21,642 bases of DNA from CAZECE01 sp964510525. Its GTDB lineage: Bacteria; Pseudomonadota; Gammaproteobacteria; Pseudomonadales; JANQJO01. The stretch covers positions 1 to 21,642 of the forward strand of contig CAZECE010000015.1 of the NCBI GenBank assembly GCA_964510525.1. The letters run 5' to 3'. The translations under genes were made by a program, and so were the position numbers. The notes beneath the pieces are model-generated. The model ran no database searches, was not told the DNA's origin, and worked only from the letters and a program-made list of their open reading frames with translations. Below, piece by piece: positions 15,563 to 21,642 of the stretch (positions are counted from its first letter, which is position 1; every line of letters starts with the position of its first letter).

Positions 15563-16753
15563 ATGGCGAAGGAGAAGTTTGAGCGGACGAAGCCGCATGT
15601 GAATGTTGGAACGATAGGTCACGTTGATCACGGAAAGACAACACTGACCGCCGCGTTAACCCGTGTTTGTGCGGAAGTCTGGGGTGGAGAAGCGCGAGAC
15701 TTTGCTCAGATTGACAATGCGCCTGAAGAAAAAGAAAGGGGTATTACCATTGCGACCTCGCACGTGGAGTATGAGTCAGATAAGCGTCACTATGCGCACG
15801 TTGACTGCCCAGGGCATGCTGACTACGTGAAAAATATGATTACTGGTGCTGCCCAAATGGATGGCGCAATTTTGGTGGTGTCAGCGGCAGATGGCCCCAT
15901 GCCTCAAACGCGAGAGCATATTCTTTTGTCTCGTCAGGTGGGGGTTCCTTATATCGTTGTTTTCCTAAATAAAGTGGATATGGTGGACGATGAGGAATTG
16001 ATTGAGTTGGTTGAAATGGAAGTTCGTGAGCTTCTAGATCAATATGAATTCCCAGGTGATGATACGCCCATTATTCGTGGGTCGGCCTTAAAGGCATTGG
16101 AGGGTGATACCGGTGAGATTGCTCAAGATGCCGTAAAAAAATTGGTTGAGTCTTTGGATGAGTACATTCCAGAGCCAGAAAGAGCCATTGATGGTGACTT
16201 TTTGATGCCGGTGGAAGATGTTTTCTCCATTTCTGGTCGCGGTACTGTAGTGACTGGTCGTGTTGAACGCGGTATCGTCAAAGTGGGTGATGAAATTGAA
16301 ATTGTTGGGTTAAAAGAGACTCAAAAAACAACCTGTACCGGGGTTGAGATGTTTCGAAAGTTGTTGGATGAAGGTAAGGCTGGCGATAATGTGGGTGTCT
16401 TGTTGCGTGGAACAAAGCGTGATGAGGTTGAACGTGGTCAAGTAATGGCGTTGCCAGGCAGTATTACGCCCCATAAAGAGTTCGAAGCAGAAATTTATGT
16501 GCTAAGTAAAGAAGAGGGTGGTCGGCATACGCCTTTCTTTAAAGGTTACCGTCCGCAGTTCTATTTTCGAACTACTGACGTGACTGGCGAGGTTATCTTG
16601 CCAGAAGGTGTCGAGATGGTGATGCCTGGTGATAACGTTAAGATCGATGTGGTATTGATTAATGAAATTGCCATGGAAGAAGGTCTGCGTTTCGCTGTTC
16701 GAGAAGGTGGTCGAACGGTTGGTGCGGGTGTTGTGACAAAAATCAACAAGTAA
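15563..16753 (+). CDS. tuf: Elongation factor Tu (second, complete tuf copy)
   Basis: This is the complete EF-Tu gene, 396 residues (E. coli 394). The GTPase motifs are GHVDHGKT (19-26), the switch I region EKERGITIATSH, DCPGH (81-85, catalytic His85) and NKVD (136-139). SGRGTVVTGRVERG marks the start of beta-barrel domain 2, and the C terminus is GGRTVGAGVVTKINK. The AGAGGTGAGG ribosome site (15551-15560) is very strong. It ends the str operon, 73 bases after fusA, and has a TAA stop, whereas the copy at the left edge uses TAG. The two copies are near-identical where both are visible. Confidence 0.99.
   Translation: MAKEKFERTKPHVNVGTIGHVDHGKTTLTAALTRVCAEVWGGEARDFAQIDNAPEEKERGITIATSHVEYESDKRHYAHVDCPGHADYVKNMITGAAQMDGAILVVSAADGPMPQTREHILLSRQVGVPYIVVFLNKVDMVDDEELIELVEMEVRELLDQYEFPGDDTPIIRGSALKALEGDTGEIAQDAVKKLVESLDEYIPEPERAIDGDFLMPVEDVFSISGRGTVVTGRVERGIVKVGDEIEIVGLKETQKTTCTGVEMFRKLLDEGKAGDNVGVLLRGTKRDEVERGQVMALPGSITPHKEFEAEIYVLSKEEGGRHTPFFKGYRPQFYFRTTDVTGEVILPEGVEMVMPGDNVKIDVVLINEIAMEEGLRFAVREGGRTVGAGVVTKINK
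16557..16753 (+). repeat. Direct repeat of tuf 3' end (copy at 1-197)
   Basis: This is the partner of the repeat at 1-197, with 193 of 197 bases identical in the same orientation. The offset between the copies is 16556 bases, so the whole secE-to-fusA block lies between two direct repeats. Confidence 0.97.
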
Positions 16754-16769
16754 TTCCTGGCTGTCTTGT

Positions 16770-16791
16770 GCCTAATAGGTTTCTATTGGGC
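16770..16791 (+). other. Hairpin after tuf
   Basis: GCCTAATAG (16770-16778) pairs with CTATTGGGC (16783-16791), nine pairs with one G-U, over loop GTTT. No T tract follows, so it is at best a weak terminator; it may instead protect the 3' end of the str mRNA after processing. Confidence 0.5.
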
Positions 16792-16898
16792 GCTATGCCT
16801 ATTGGCGCTGCTTGATGAGGTTTCCTTTGGTCATATCAAGTTAGATTCACAACAATAAAAATGATTCTAAAATGGCAGCCCAAATTACCTTAAAAATC

Positions 16899-16927
16899 TT
16901 GATTTAAAAAATTATTATTATTAACAT
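16899..16927 (+). promoter_or_regulatory. Candidate S10 operon promoter P1
   Basis: TTGATT (16899-16904) and TAACAT (16922-16927) are separated by exactly 17 bases of nearly pure A/T. The discriminator ATCGCGTC is GC-rich, a feature associated with stringent control of ribosomal promoters. The predicted start is near 16934-16935, about 138 bases before the rpsJ ATG. Confidence 0.7.
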
Positions 16928-16939
16928 ATCGCGTCCTGA

Positions 16940-16968
16940 TTGAGGCGCAAGATTTGGCTCTTTAAAAT
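16940..16968 (+). promoter_or_regulatory. Possible second promoter P2, overlapping boxA-like element
   Basis: TTGAGG (16940-16945) and TAAAAT (16963-16968) are 17 bases apart; the -10 box has one mismatch to consensus. It overlaps the boxA-like sequence, so one of the two readings may be accidental. Confidence 0.35.
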
Positions 16969-16969
16969 T
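16957..16969 (+). promoter_or_regulatory. boxA-like antitermination element in the rpsJ leader
   Basis: GCTCTTTAAAATT contains the nine-base core GCTCTTTAA of the ribosomal RNA boxA (E. coli TGCTCTTTAACAATTTA), followed by AATT. If transcription starts at P1, the element is about 22-35 bases into the RNA. NusB and S10 (NusE) bind boxA, and S10 is the product of the gene this leader serves. Confidence 0.5.
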
Positions 16970-16998
16970 CTTACAGAGTTAGTGATTCGCGGGTTTTT

Positions 16999-17020
16999 GT
17001 GAACGGTCGGAGGTCGTTAC
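16999..17020 (+). other. S10 leader hairpin
   Basis: AACGGTC (17002-17008) pairs with GGTCGTT (17012-17018) with two G-U pairs and a GGA loop. Adding GT (16999-17000) with AC (17019-17020) across a bulged G17001 extends the stem to nine pairs. It could be part of an L4-responsive leader; the sequence alone does not show which protein, if any, binds. Confidence 0.4.
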
Positions 17021-17072
17021 GGGCAATTGTTGGCCTTGGGGCGGCGTTAAATTTATTGTTTGAGAGTTATGT

Positions 17073-17390
17073 ATGTCCAAGAAGCATCAGAAAATACGCA
17101 TCAGATTAAAGGCCTTTGATCATCGGCTTATTGATCAATCTACAATGGAGATTGTGGAAACGGCTAAGAAGACGGGCGCGCAAGTGTGTGGGCCTATTCC
17201 TTTGCCAGTAGTTAAAGAGCGTTTTACTGTGCTGATATCACCGCATGTTAATAAAGATGCTCGTGATCAATATGAAATTAGAACGCATAAACGTCTGGTT
17301 GATATTGTCGATCCAACTGACAAAACCGTTGACGCTTTGATGAAGCTGGATTTGTCAGCTGGTGTAGAAGTACAGATCAGTTTGGGGTAG
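17073..17390 (+). CDS. rpsJ: 30S ribosomal protein S10 / NusE
   Basis: S10 is a 30S head protein that also serves as NusE: with NusB it binds boxA RNA, and with NusG it links transcription to translation. The product has 105 residues (E. coli 103). It contains KIRIRLKAFDHRLIDQSTME, the GPIPLPVVKERFTVLISPHV loop and DARDQYEIRTHKRLVDIV, and ends in EVQISLG. The ATG at 17073 follows a weak GAGAG site; another ATG four bases upstream is out of frame. It opens the S10 operon. The stop is TAG, and the next gene starts five bases later. Confidence 0.98.
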   Translation: MSKKHQKIRIRLKAFDHRLIDQSTMEIVETAKKTGAQVCGPIPLPVVKERFTVLISPHVNKDARDQYEIRTHKRLVDIVDPTDKTVDALMKLDLSAGVEVQISLG

Positions 17391-17395
17391 GGGAT

Positions 17396-18046
17396 ATGTC
17401 GAAGTTGGGTTTGTTGGGTATAAAAAAAGGTATGACGCAAGTCTTTTTGGAAGATGGTACTAGTCATGCTGTTACAGTAATTGATGTAAGTGGAAATTTA
17501 ATTGCGGGCTTGGTTGATAAGGCTTCAAGAGGTTACTCTGCTGTGGTTGTTGGAGCTGGGGAAGTAAAACAACAAGCCCTCAATAAATCTCAAATCGGCT
17601 CGTTTAAGAAGAATGAAATCACCGCTGCAAAACGATTAAAAGAATTTAGGGTGGATGATAATGTGGTTTCTACCTATGAGCTAGGTCAGGCTCTTAAAGT
17701 GACCACCTTTTCTGTTGGTGATAAAGTTGACGTTGGTTCTGTATCTAAAGGAAAAGGTTTTGCTGGCGCAGTTAAACGTTGGAACTTTAGAACTCAAGAT
17801 GCTACGCACGGTAATTCTTTGTCTCACCGAGCGCCAGGGTCTATTGGCCAATGTCAAACCCCGGGTCGTGTGTTCAAAGGCAAGAAAATGGCTGGTCAAT
17901 TAGGTAATAAGAAAGTGACCCAGCAAAATTTGGAAGTTATTAAAGTGCTCGAAGAGAAAGGCCTTTTGCTGGTAAAGGGTGCAGTTCCAGGTGCAACTGG
18001 GGCTGAAGTGGTTGTGAAGGCGTCTGTGAAGCATCAAGCTGCTTGA
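17396..18046 (+). CDS. rplC: 50S ribosomal protein L3
   Basis: L3 is an early 50S assembly protein reaching toward the peptidyl transferase centre. The product has 216 residues (E. coli 209). It begins LGLLGIKKGMTQVFLEDGTS. The central extension KGKGFAGAVKRWNFRTQDAT, then HGNSLSHRAPGSIGQCQTPG, includes the glutamine (the Q of GQCQTPG) that PrmB methylates in E. coli. LVKGAVPGATGAEVVVK is the C-terminal signature. Its TAGGGGAT ribosome site overlaps the rpsJ stop, which implies tight coupling with S10. The stop is TGA. Confidence 0.98.
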   Translation: MSKLGLLGIKKGMTQVFLEDGTSHAVTVIDVSGNLIAGLVDKASRGYSAVVVGAGEVKQQALNKSQIGSFKKNEITAAKRLKEFRVDDNVVSTYELGQALKVTTFSVGDKVDVGSVSKGKGFAGAVKRWNFRTQDATHGNSLSHRAPGSIGQCQTPGRVFKGKKMAGQLGNKKVTQQNLEVIKVLEEKGLLLVKGAVPGATGAEVVVKASVKHQAA

Positions 18047-18087
18047 TGCCACTGATAATTTGAAATTTATTAAGTTAAGGAAATCTC

Positions 18088-18699
18088 ATGCAGCTTCAAA
18101 GTTCTGAAGGGCAAGTTCAGGTATCAGAAGAGGTGTTTGATATCCCCTTGAATGAAGCACTGGTTCATCAGGTGGTTGTCTCTTATATGGCGGGTGGTCG
18201 TCAAGGGAGTAAGGCTCAGAAGTCTCGTTCAGATGTTCGTGGTGGTGGTAAAAAACCTTGGAGACAAAAAGGAACGGGTCGAGCGCGAGCGGGAACCAGT
18301 AGAAGCCCAATTTGGCGTTCAGGTGGTGTCACTTTTGCGGCAACTCCTAGAGACTTTTCTCAAAAGGTTAATAGGAAAATGTATCAGGGTGCTATGCGTT
18401 GCATATTGTCTCAATTGATTCGGGATGAGCGTCTGGTTGTTGTCGAGAGTGTTACTGTCGATAAGCCGAAAACTGCATTATTAAGAACTTGGCTGTCATC
18501 TAAAAATATTAACAGTGCGCTTATTTTAGTTGACGAGGTTGAGCGCAACTTGACTCTCTCGGCAAGAAATATTCCCAATGTGCGTGTTTGCGAGGTGAGC
18601 AAAATTGATCCTGCATCGTTGATCAGCTATGACAATGTGGTTGTAACTGAAAAAGCGTTGAAATTAGTTGAATCTAAATTGCTTAAGGTTGCAGCTTAA
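18088..18699 (+). CDS. rplD: 50S ribosomal protein L4
   Basis: L4 lines the peptide exit tunnel and, in E. coli, is the repressor of the S10 operon. The product has 203 residues (E. coli 201). The tunnel loop GGGKKPWRQKGTGRARAGTS (about residues 51-70) is intact, with no macrolide-resistance-type change visible. RSPIWRSGGVTFAATPRDFS and the C-terminal VVTEKALKLVE region complete the family pattern. The gap to rplC is 41 bases with an AAGGAA ribosome site; gaps in this operon are wider than in E. coli, where rplD and rplW nearly touch. Confidence 0.98.
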   Translation: MQLQSSEGQVQVSEEVFDIPLNEALVHQVVVSYMAGGRQGSKAQKSRSDVRGGGKKPWRQKGTGRARAGTSRSPIWRSGGVTFAATPRDFSQKVNRKMYQGAMRCILSQLIRDERLVVVESVTVDKPKTALLRTWLSSKNINSALILVDEVERNLTLSARNIPNVRVCEVSKIDPASLISYDNVVVTEKALKLVESKLLKVAA

Positions 18700-18735
18700 A
18701 TAAGTTTAGGTTGTAAGGCTGTAAAGGAAATAGAA

Positions 18736-19029
18736 ATGAACCCTAAATTGTATAATGTAGTAAAAGCTGCTCATATCTCAGAAAAAGCGACGCGTGTTTC
18801 AGACGAATTGCGCCAGTTTGTGTTTGATGTGGCTATGGATGCTACAAAACCGGATATTAAGACGGCTGTCGAAAGTTTGTTTTCTGTTAAAGTGAAATCA
18901 GTTAATACATTGATTAGAAAAGGTAAGAAAAAAGCTTTTGGCAGACGTTTGGGCAAAAGAAAAAATACCAAGAAGGCTTATGTAAGTTTGATGCCGGGTT
19001 ATGATATTGATTTTGTAGTCAGTGAATAA
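18736..19029 (+). CDS. rplW: 50S ribosomal protein L23
   Basis: L23 sits at the tunnel exit and docks trigger factor and the signal recognition particle. The product has 97 residues (E. coli 100). Recognisable parts are HISEKATRVSDELRQFVFDV, KPDIKTAVESLFSVKVKSVN and the basic loop GKKKAFGRRLGKRKNTKKAY. The AAGGAAATAGAA site precedes the ATG. It lies between L4 and L2 as in all S10 operons. Confidence 0.97.
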   Translation: MNPKLYNVVKAAHISEKATRVSDELRQFVFDVAMDATKPDIKTAVESLFSVKVKSVNTLIRKGKKKAFGRRLGKRKNTKKAYVSLMPGYDIDFVVSE

Positions 19030-19057
19030 ATAAGATTGAGTTATTAGGAGTTTAACC

Positions 19058-19885
19058 ATGGCGCTGGTTCGAAAATGCAAGCCAACATCACCGGGGAGAA
19101 GATTTGTTGTACAAATCAGCAACCCTGATTTACATAAAGGAAAAGGTAAATCAACTTTATTGTCTTCTAAAAGTAAATCTGGTGGCCGGAATACCGCTGG
19201 TCGCATTACTGTTAGGCATCGTGGTGGTGGTCATAAACAGCATTATCGAAAAATTGATTTTAAGCGTGATAAGGTTGGTGTTCAGGGTGTAGTTGAAAGG
19301 CTTGAGTATGACCCGAATCGAAGCTCAAATATTGCCTTAATTAAGTATTTGGATGGAGAGTGGCGTTATATTATTGCGCCTAAAGGTTTAAAGGCAGGTG
19401 ACAAAGTCATTTCTGGTCAAGAGTCACCGGTTGCAACTGGTAATGCGCTGCCTTTACGAAATATTCCGGTAGGTAGTTTGGTTCATTGTGTTGAAATGAA
19501 GCCTGGCAAAGGCGCGCAGATTGCTCGCACAGCTGGAGCTTATGCGCAAATTTTGGCTCGAGAAGGATTGTATGTTACCTTGCGGCTGCGTTCTGGTGAG
19601 GTTCGAAAAATTCCGTCTGATTGTGTAGCTACAATAGGGGAAGTTGGTAATTCTGAGCATAGTTTGCGCTCTTTGGGTAAGGCGGGTGCTTCGCGCTGGC
19701 GTGGGCGCCGTCCAACCGTTAGGGGTGTTGCAATGAACCCTGTTGACCATCCGCACGGAGGAGGTGAAGGCCGAACTTCAGGTGGTAGAAACCCTGTCAG
19801 TCCACAAGGGGTGCCAACGAAAGGTAAAAAGACTCGAAAATCTAAAAAACCATCTGAGCGCATGATCGTTCGTCGTCGCAAATAA
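19058..19885 (+). CDS. rplB: 50S ribosomal protein L2
   Basis: L2 is a universal 50S protein needed for subunit joining and peptidyl transferase assembly. The product has 275 residues (E. coli 273). The N-terminal part has the usual KCKPTSPGRRFVVQI start, here with residues PDLHKGKGKSTLL, then GGRNTAGRITVRHRGGGHKQ. The C-terminal MNPVDHPHGGGEGRTSGG contains the conserved histidine implicated in peptide transfer, and the tail is strongly basic (GKKTRKSKKPSERMIVRRRK). The ribosome site is AGGAG at 19046-19050. Confidence 0.98.
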   Translation: MALVRKCKPTSPGRRFVVQISNPDLHKGKGKSTLLSSKSKSGGRNTAGRITVRHRGGGHKQHYRKIDFKRDKVGVQGVVERLEYDPNRSSNIALIKYLDGEWRYIIAPKGLKAGDKVISGQESPVATGNALPLRNIPVGSLVHCVEMKPGKGAQIARTAGAYAQILAREGLYVTLRLRSGEVRKIPSDCVATIGEVGNSEHSLRSLGKAGASRWRGRRPTVRGVAMNPVDHPHGGGEGRTSGGRNPVSPQGVPTKGKKTRKSKKPSERMIVRRRK

Positions 19886-19933
19886 GTTGTTAATCGTTGC
19901 AAGCTTTGAAAAACATTTAAAGGTAGGTGAAGT

Positions 19934-20209
19934 GTGCCAAGATCGTTAAAAAAAGGGCCTTTTGTAGATGCCCACTTGTTGAAGAAAGTGGAAAAAGCTT
20001 TAGAAACAAGTTCAAGAAAACCAATTAAAACTTGGTCAAGACGCTCCATGGTTTTACCAGATATGGTGGGTCTTACAATTGCTATTCATTGTGGTAATCA
20101 GCATGTTCCAGTTTACATAACAGAACAAATGGTTGGCCATAAGCTGGGTGAATTTGCTTTAACAAGAACTTTCCGTGGTCATGCAGGTGATCGTAAGGCA
20201 AAACGTTAA
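19934..20209 (+). CDS. rpsS: 30S ribosomal protein S19
   Basis: S19 is a 30S head protein that forms bridges with the 50S and contacts the A-site region. The product has 91 residues (E. coli 92). It starts at GTG 19934 with PRSLKKGPFVDAHLLKKVE, preceded by AGGTAGGTGA. WSRRSMVLPDMVGLTIAIH and HKLGEFALTRTFRGHAGDRK are the family signatures. The GTG two bases upstream is out of frame and gives no S19 sequence. Confidence 0.98.
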   Translation: MPRSLKKGPFVDAHLLKKVEKALETSSRKPIKTWSRRSMVLPDMVGLTIAIHCGNQHVPVYITEQMVGHKLGEFALTRTFRGHAGDRKAKR

Positions 20210-20252
20210 TAATTCTAAATCAAAGTTTTTTTGATTCATTTGGAAGGTATTT

Positions 20253-20606
20253 ATGGGAACACTTGCGCACTATCGTAATGCGACGATATCTCCTAAAAAG
20301 GCGCGTCTGATGGCGAACCTTGTAAGAGGAAAGTCAGTAGAAAAGGCGTTGGATATTTTGGAATTTCATAACCAAAAATCCGCGGCCATGGTTAAAAAAG
20401 TTCTTCAATCTGCCGTTGCTAATGCTGAAAATAATGATGGCTGTGATGTGGATGAGCTAATCGTTGGTGAAATCTTCGTTAATGAAGGCCCCACTCAAAA
20501 AAGAATACGTCCACGTGCTAAAGGTCGAGCGGATCGAATTTTTAAGAGAACCTGCCATATATCTGTTCAGGTGAAAGAATCATGGGAGATGATGAGTAAT
20601 GGGTAA
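20253..20606 (+). CDS. rplV: 50S ribosomal protein L22
   Basis: L22 spans the 50S and its beta hairpin lines the exit tunnel. The product has 117 residues (E. coli 110). The body shows ATISPKKARLMANLVRGKSV, VLQSAVANAENNDGCD and the hairpin NEGPTQKRIRPRAKGRADRI. The C terminus runs about seven residues past the E. coli end (KESWEMMSNG). That extra tail carries the ribosome site of rpsC (GGGAG, 20584-20588), and the stop overlaps the rpsC start by eight bases. The extension may therefore serve coupling more than the protein (inference). Confidence 0.97.
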   Translation: MGTLAHYRNATISPKKARLMANLVRGKSVEKALDILEFHNQKSAAMVKKVLQSAVANAENNDGCDVDELIVGEIFVNEGPTQKRIRPRAKGRADRIFKRTCHISVQVKESWEMMSNG

Positions 20607-21258
20607 GAAAGTTCATCCAAAAGGTATAAGGTTAGGAGTAATTCGTACGCATGCGTCGGTGTGGTATGCAGGCAAAAATCTATATTCTAAGTATCTTTTA
20701 GCCGATTTGTCGGCAAGAGAGTTTTTGTTTAAAAAATTAAAGGCGGCTTCCGTTAGCGAAGTAATTATAGAAAGACCTTCTGAAAATGCTCGTGTGACGA
20801 TTCGAGCTGCTCGTCCTGGCATCGTTATTGGTAGGCGTGGTGAAGATGTTGAAAAGCTCAGAAAAGAGGTGGCTGATATCTTAGGGGTTCCGGTCCACAT
20901 CAATATAGAAGAAATTCGTAAGCCTGAGCTTGAAGCTAAACTGGTAGCTCAGAGCATTGCTTCTCAGTTAGAGAAGCGAGTGATGTTCCGACGAGCTATG
21001 AAGCGGGCTGTTCAGGGTGCAATTAGAAGCGGAGCTCAAGGTATCAAAGTGGCGGTAGCCGGTCGTTTAGGTGGTGCAGAAATCGCTAGAACAGAGTGGT
21101 ATCGAGAGGGGCGTGTGCCATTACATACTTTGCGAGCTGATATTGATTATGCAAGTGAGCGTGCAGAAACGACTTACGGCACCATAGGTGTTAAAGTCTG
21201 GATTTGTAAAGGTGAGATTTTAGGTGGCAAAGAGTCTGTAGAGGATACAGCTGCGTAA
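20599..21258 (+). CDS. rpsC: 30S ribosomal protein S3
   Basis: S3 shapes the mRNA entry tunnel of the 30S and has helicase-related residues there. The product has 219 residues (E. coli 233), so its C-terminal tail is shorter. It begins MGKKVHPKGIRLGVIRTHAS. The KH domain carries IVIGRRGEDVEKLRKEV (about residues 75-91). The C-terminal domain includes MKRAVQGAIRSGAQGIKVAV and GRLGGAEIARTEWYREGRVP. The ATG lies inside the last codons of rplV, an ATGGGTAA overlap that implies translational coupling. Confidence 0.98.
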   Translation: MGKKVHPKGIRLGVIRTHASVWYAGKNLYSKYLLADLSAREFLFKKLKAASVSEVIIERPSENARVTIRAARPGIVIGRRGEDVEKLRKEVADILGVPVHINIEEIRKPELEAKLVAQSIASQLEKRVMFRRAMKRAVQGAIRSGAQGIKVAVAGRLGGAEIARTEWYREGRVPLHTLRADIDYASERAETTYGTIGVKVWICKGEILGGKESVEDTAA

Positions 21259-21303
21259 CTTAAAATATTTTTTGTTAAGCGTTTTATTTAAGTAGGATCG
21301 GTT

Positions 21304-21579
21304 ATGTTACAACCTAAGCGAACGAAATTCCGAAAGCAGCAAAAAGGTAGAAACCGAGGGTTGGCTCAAAGCGGTAATAAAATTTCGTTTGGAGAAATTG
21401 GATTAAAGGCTCAAGGTCGAGGTAGAATTACCGCCCGTCAAATTGAAGCAGCGCGTCGAGCGATGACTCGCCATGTTAAGCGTGGTGGGAAGATCTGGAT
21501 TAGAATTTTTCCTGATAAGCCGATATCCAAAAAGGCTCTGGGAGTGCGGATGGGTAAAGGTAAAGGGAATGTTGAGTAG
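21304..21579 (+). CDS. rplP: 50S ribosomal protein L16, open frame up to an in-frame TAG
   Basis: L16 binds near the A-site and the peptidyl transferase centre and is a late 50S assembly protein. The frame begins MLQPKRTKFRKQQKGRNRGL and runs through QGRGRITARQIEAARRAMTR and KIWIRIFPDKP to RMGKGKGNVE, matching E. coli closely. Arg82 corresponds to the arginine hydroxylated in E. coli L16. The frame stops at TAG (21577-21579, codon 92), where E. coli has Tyr in GNVEYWVA. Full L16 is about 136 residues, and the family sequence resumes in the same frame directly after the TAG, so this is a single-codon interruption, not a natural end. It may be a nonsense mutation, a suppressed amber codon or a sequence error. 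Confidence 0.93.
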   Translation: MLQPKRTKFRKQQKGRNRGLAQSGNKISFGEIGLKAQGRGRITARQIEAARRAMTRHVKRGGKIWIRIFPDKPISKKALGVRMGKGKGNVE

Positions 21580-21642
21580 TGGGTGGCTCAGATTCAACCT
21601 GGGAAAGTATTGTATGAAATGGAAAGTGTGTCGGAGGATATT
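21580..21642 (+). pseudogene. rplP: Continuation of the rplP frame past the TAG (cut by window edge)
   Basis: Reading on in the same frame gives [20 protein letters not shown] and further, the normal continuation of L16 (E. coli [20 protein letters not shown]). No frameshift or further stop is seen before the window ends. The intact continuation indicates that the TAG is recent, read through, or a base-call error. Labelled pseudogene only because it lies behind a stop. Confidence 0.85.

Larger units (their letters stand above)
16754..17072 (+). other. 319-base tuf-rpsJ intergenic region (S10 leader)
   Basis: This gap has no convincing reading frame. It holds, in order: a 9-pair hairpin (16770-16791), an AT-rich stretch, one good and one possible promoter (16899-16968), a boxA-like element (16957-16969), and a leader with a hairpin at 16999-17020 and a possible small bulged one at 17022-17035. 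In E. coli the comparable S10 leader mediates L4-dependent attenuation and translational repression. The leader here is about 138 bases if transcription starts near 16935. Confidence 0.8.

Noticed and set aside
19540..20049. 169-codon open frame on the - strand across rplB and rpsS
   Set aside because: It spans the end of L2 and the start of S19 on the opposite strand and resembles no family; the + strand genes explain the DNA.
21577..21579. Global reassignment of TAG to an amino acid
   Set aside because: Five genes in the window end at TAG exactly where their families end (tuf, rplA, rpoC, fusA, rpsJ), so TAG acts as a stop in this organism.
21577..21579. Pyrrolysine or selenocysteine insertion in L16
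   Set aside because: Selenocysteine uses TGA; pyrrolysine systems are unknown for ribosomal proteins and nothing nearby suggests one. A Tyr codon changed to TAG is simpler.

Overview
The window is a chromosomal core-housekeeping segment with every gene on the + strand. Its order is tuf (3' end) - tRNA-Trp - secE - nusG - rplK - rplA - rplJ - rplL - rpoB - rpoC - rpsL - rpsG - fusA - tuf - rpsJ - rplC - rplD - rplW - rplB - rpsS - rplV - rpsC - rplP (cut by the right edge). This fusion of the beta (rpoBC), str and S10 operons, with a tuf copy at each end of the block and tRNA-Trp before secE, is the layout of many non-enteric Gammaproteobacteria. The protein sequences agree: NusG, RpoB, RpoC, L3 and S12 are close to the E. 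coli/Pseudomonas versions throughout. Base composition looks moderate to slightly AT-rich. I do not name a genus.

Region by region. Positions 1-1340 hold the end of one elongation factor Tu gene, tRNA-Trp, the SecE translocase subunit and the transcription factor NusG. Positions 1423-3724 hold the stalk and L1-region proteins L11, L1, L10 and L7/L12, with a probable L1-type leader before rplK and a structured L10-type leader of 228 bases before rplJ. Positions 3879-12287 hold RNA polymerase beta and beta', preceded by an attenuator-like hairpin and separated by another hairpin; a 34-base perfect palindrome acts as terminator after rpoC. A good sigma70-type promoter at 12380-12408 starts the str operon (S12, S7, EF-G, EF-Tu). 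A 319-base gap then carries one or two promoters, a boxA-like element and leader hairpins ahead of the S10 operon (S10, L3, L4, L23, L2, S19, L22, S3, L16).

Together the genes make the core transcription machine, translation elongation factors, a large part of both ribosomal subunits and one Sec translocon subunit. The leaders fit the known scheme in which ribosomal proteins (L1, L10, S7, L4) repress their own mRNAs.

I found no mobile element, CRISPR array, toxin, defence system or unknown gene. The points that stand out are: (1) an in-frame TAG inside rplP at codon 92, with the L16 reading frame continuing intact behind it to the window end; (2) a boxA-like sequence in the leader of rpsJ, whose product S10/NusE is itself a boxA-binding antitermination factor; (3) a three-part mutually exclusive pairing just upstream of rplJ; (4) two nearly identical tuf ends that differ only at four synonymous or stop positions, three of them in the last 16 bases.
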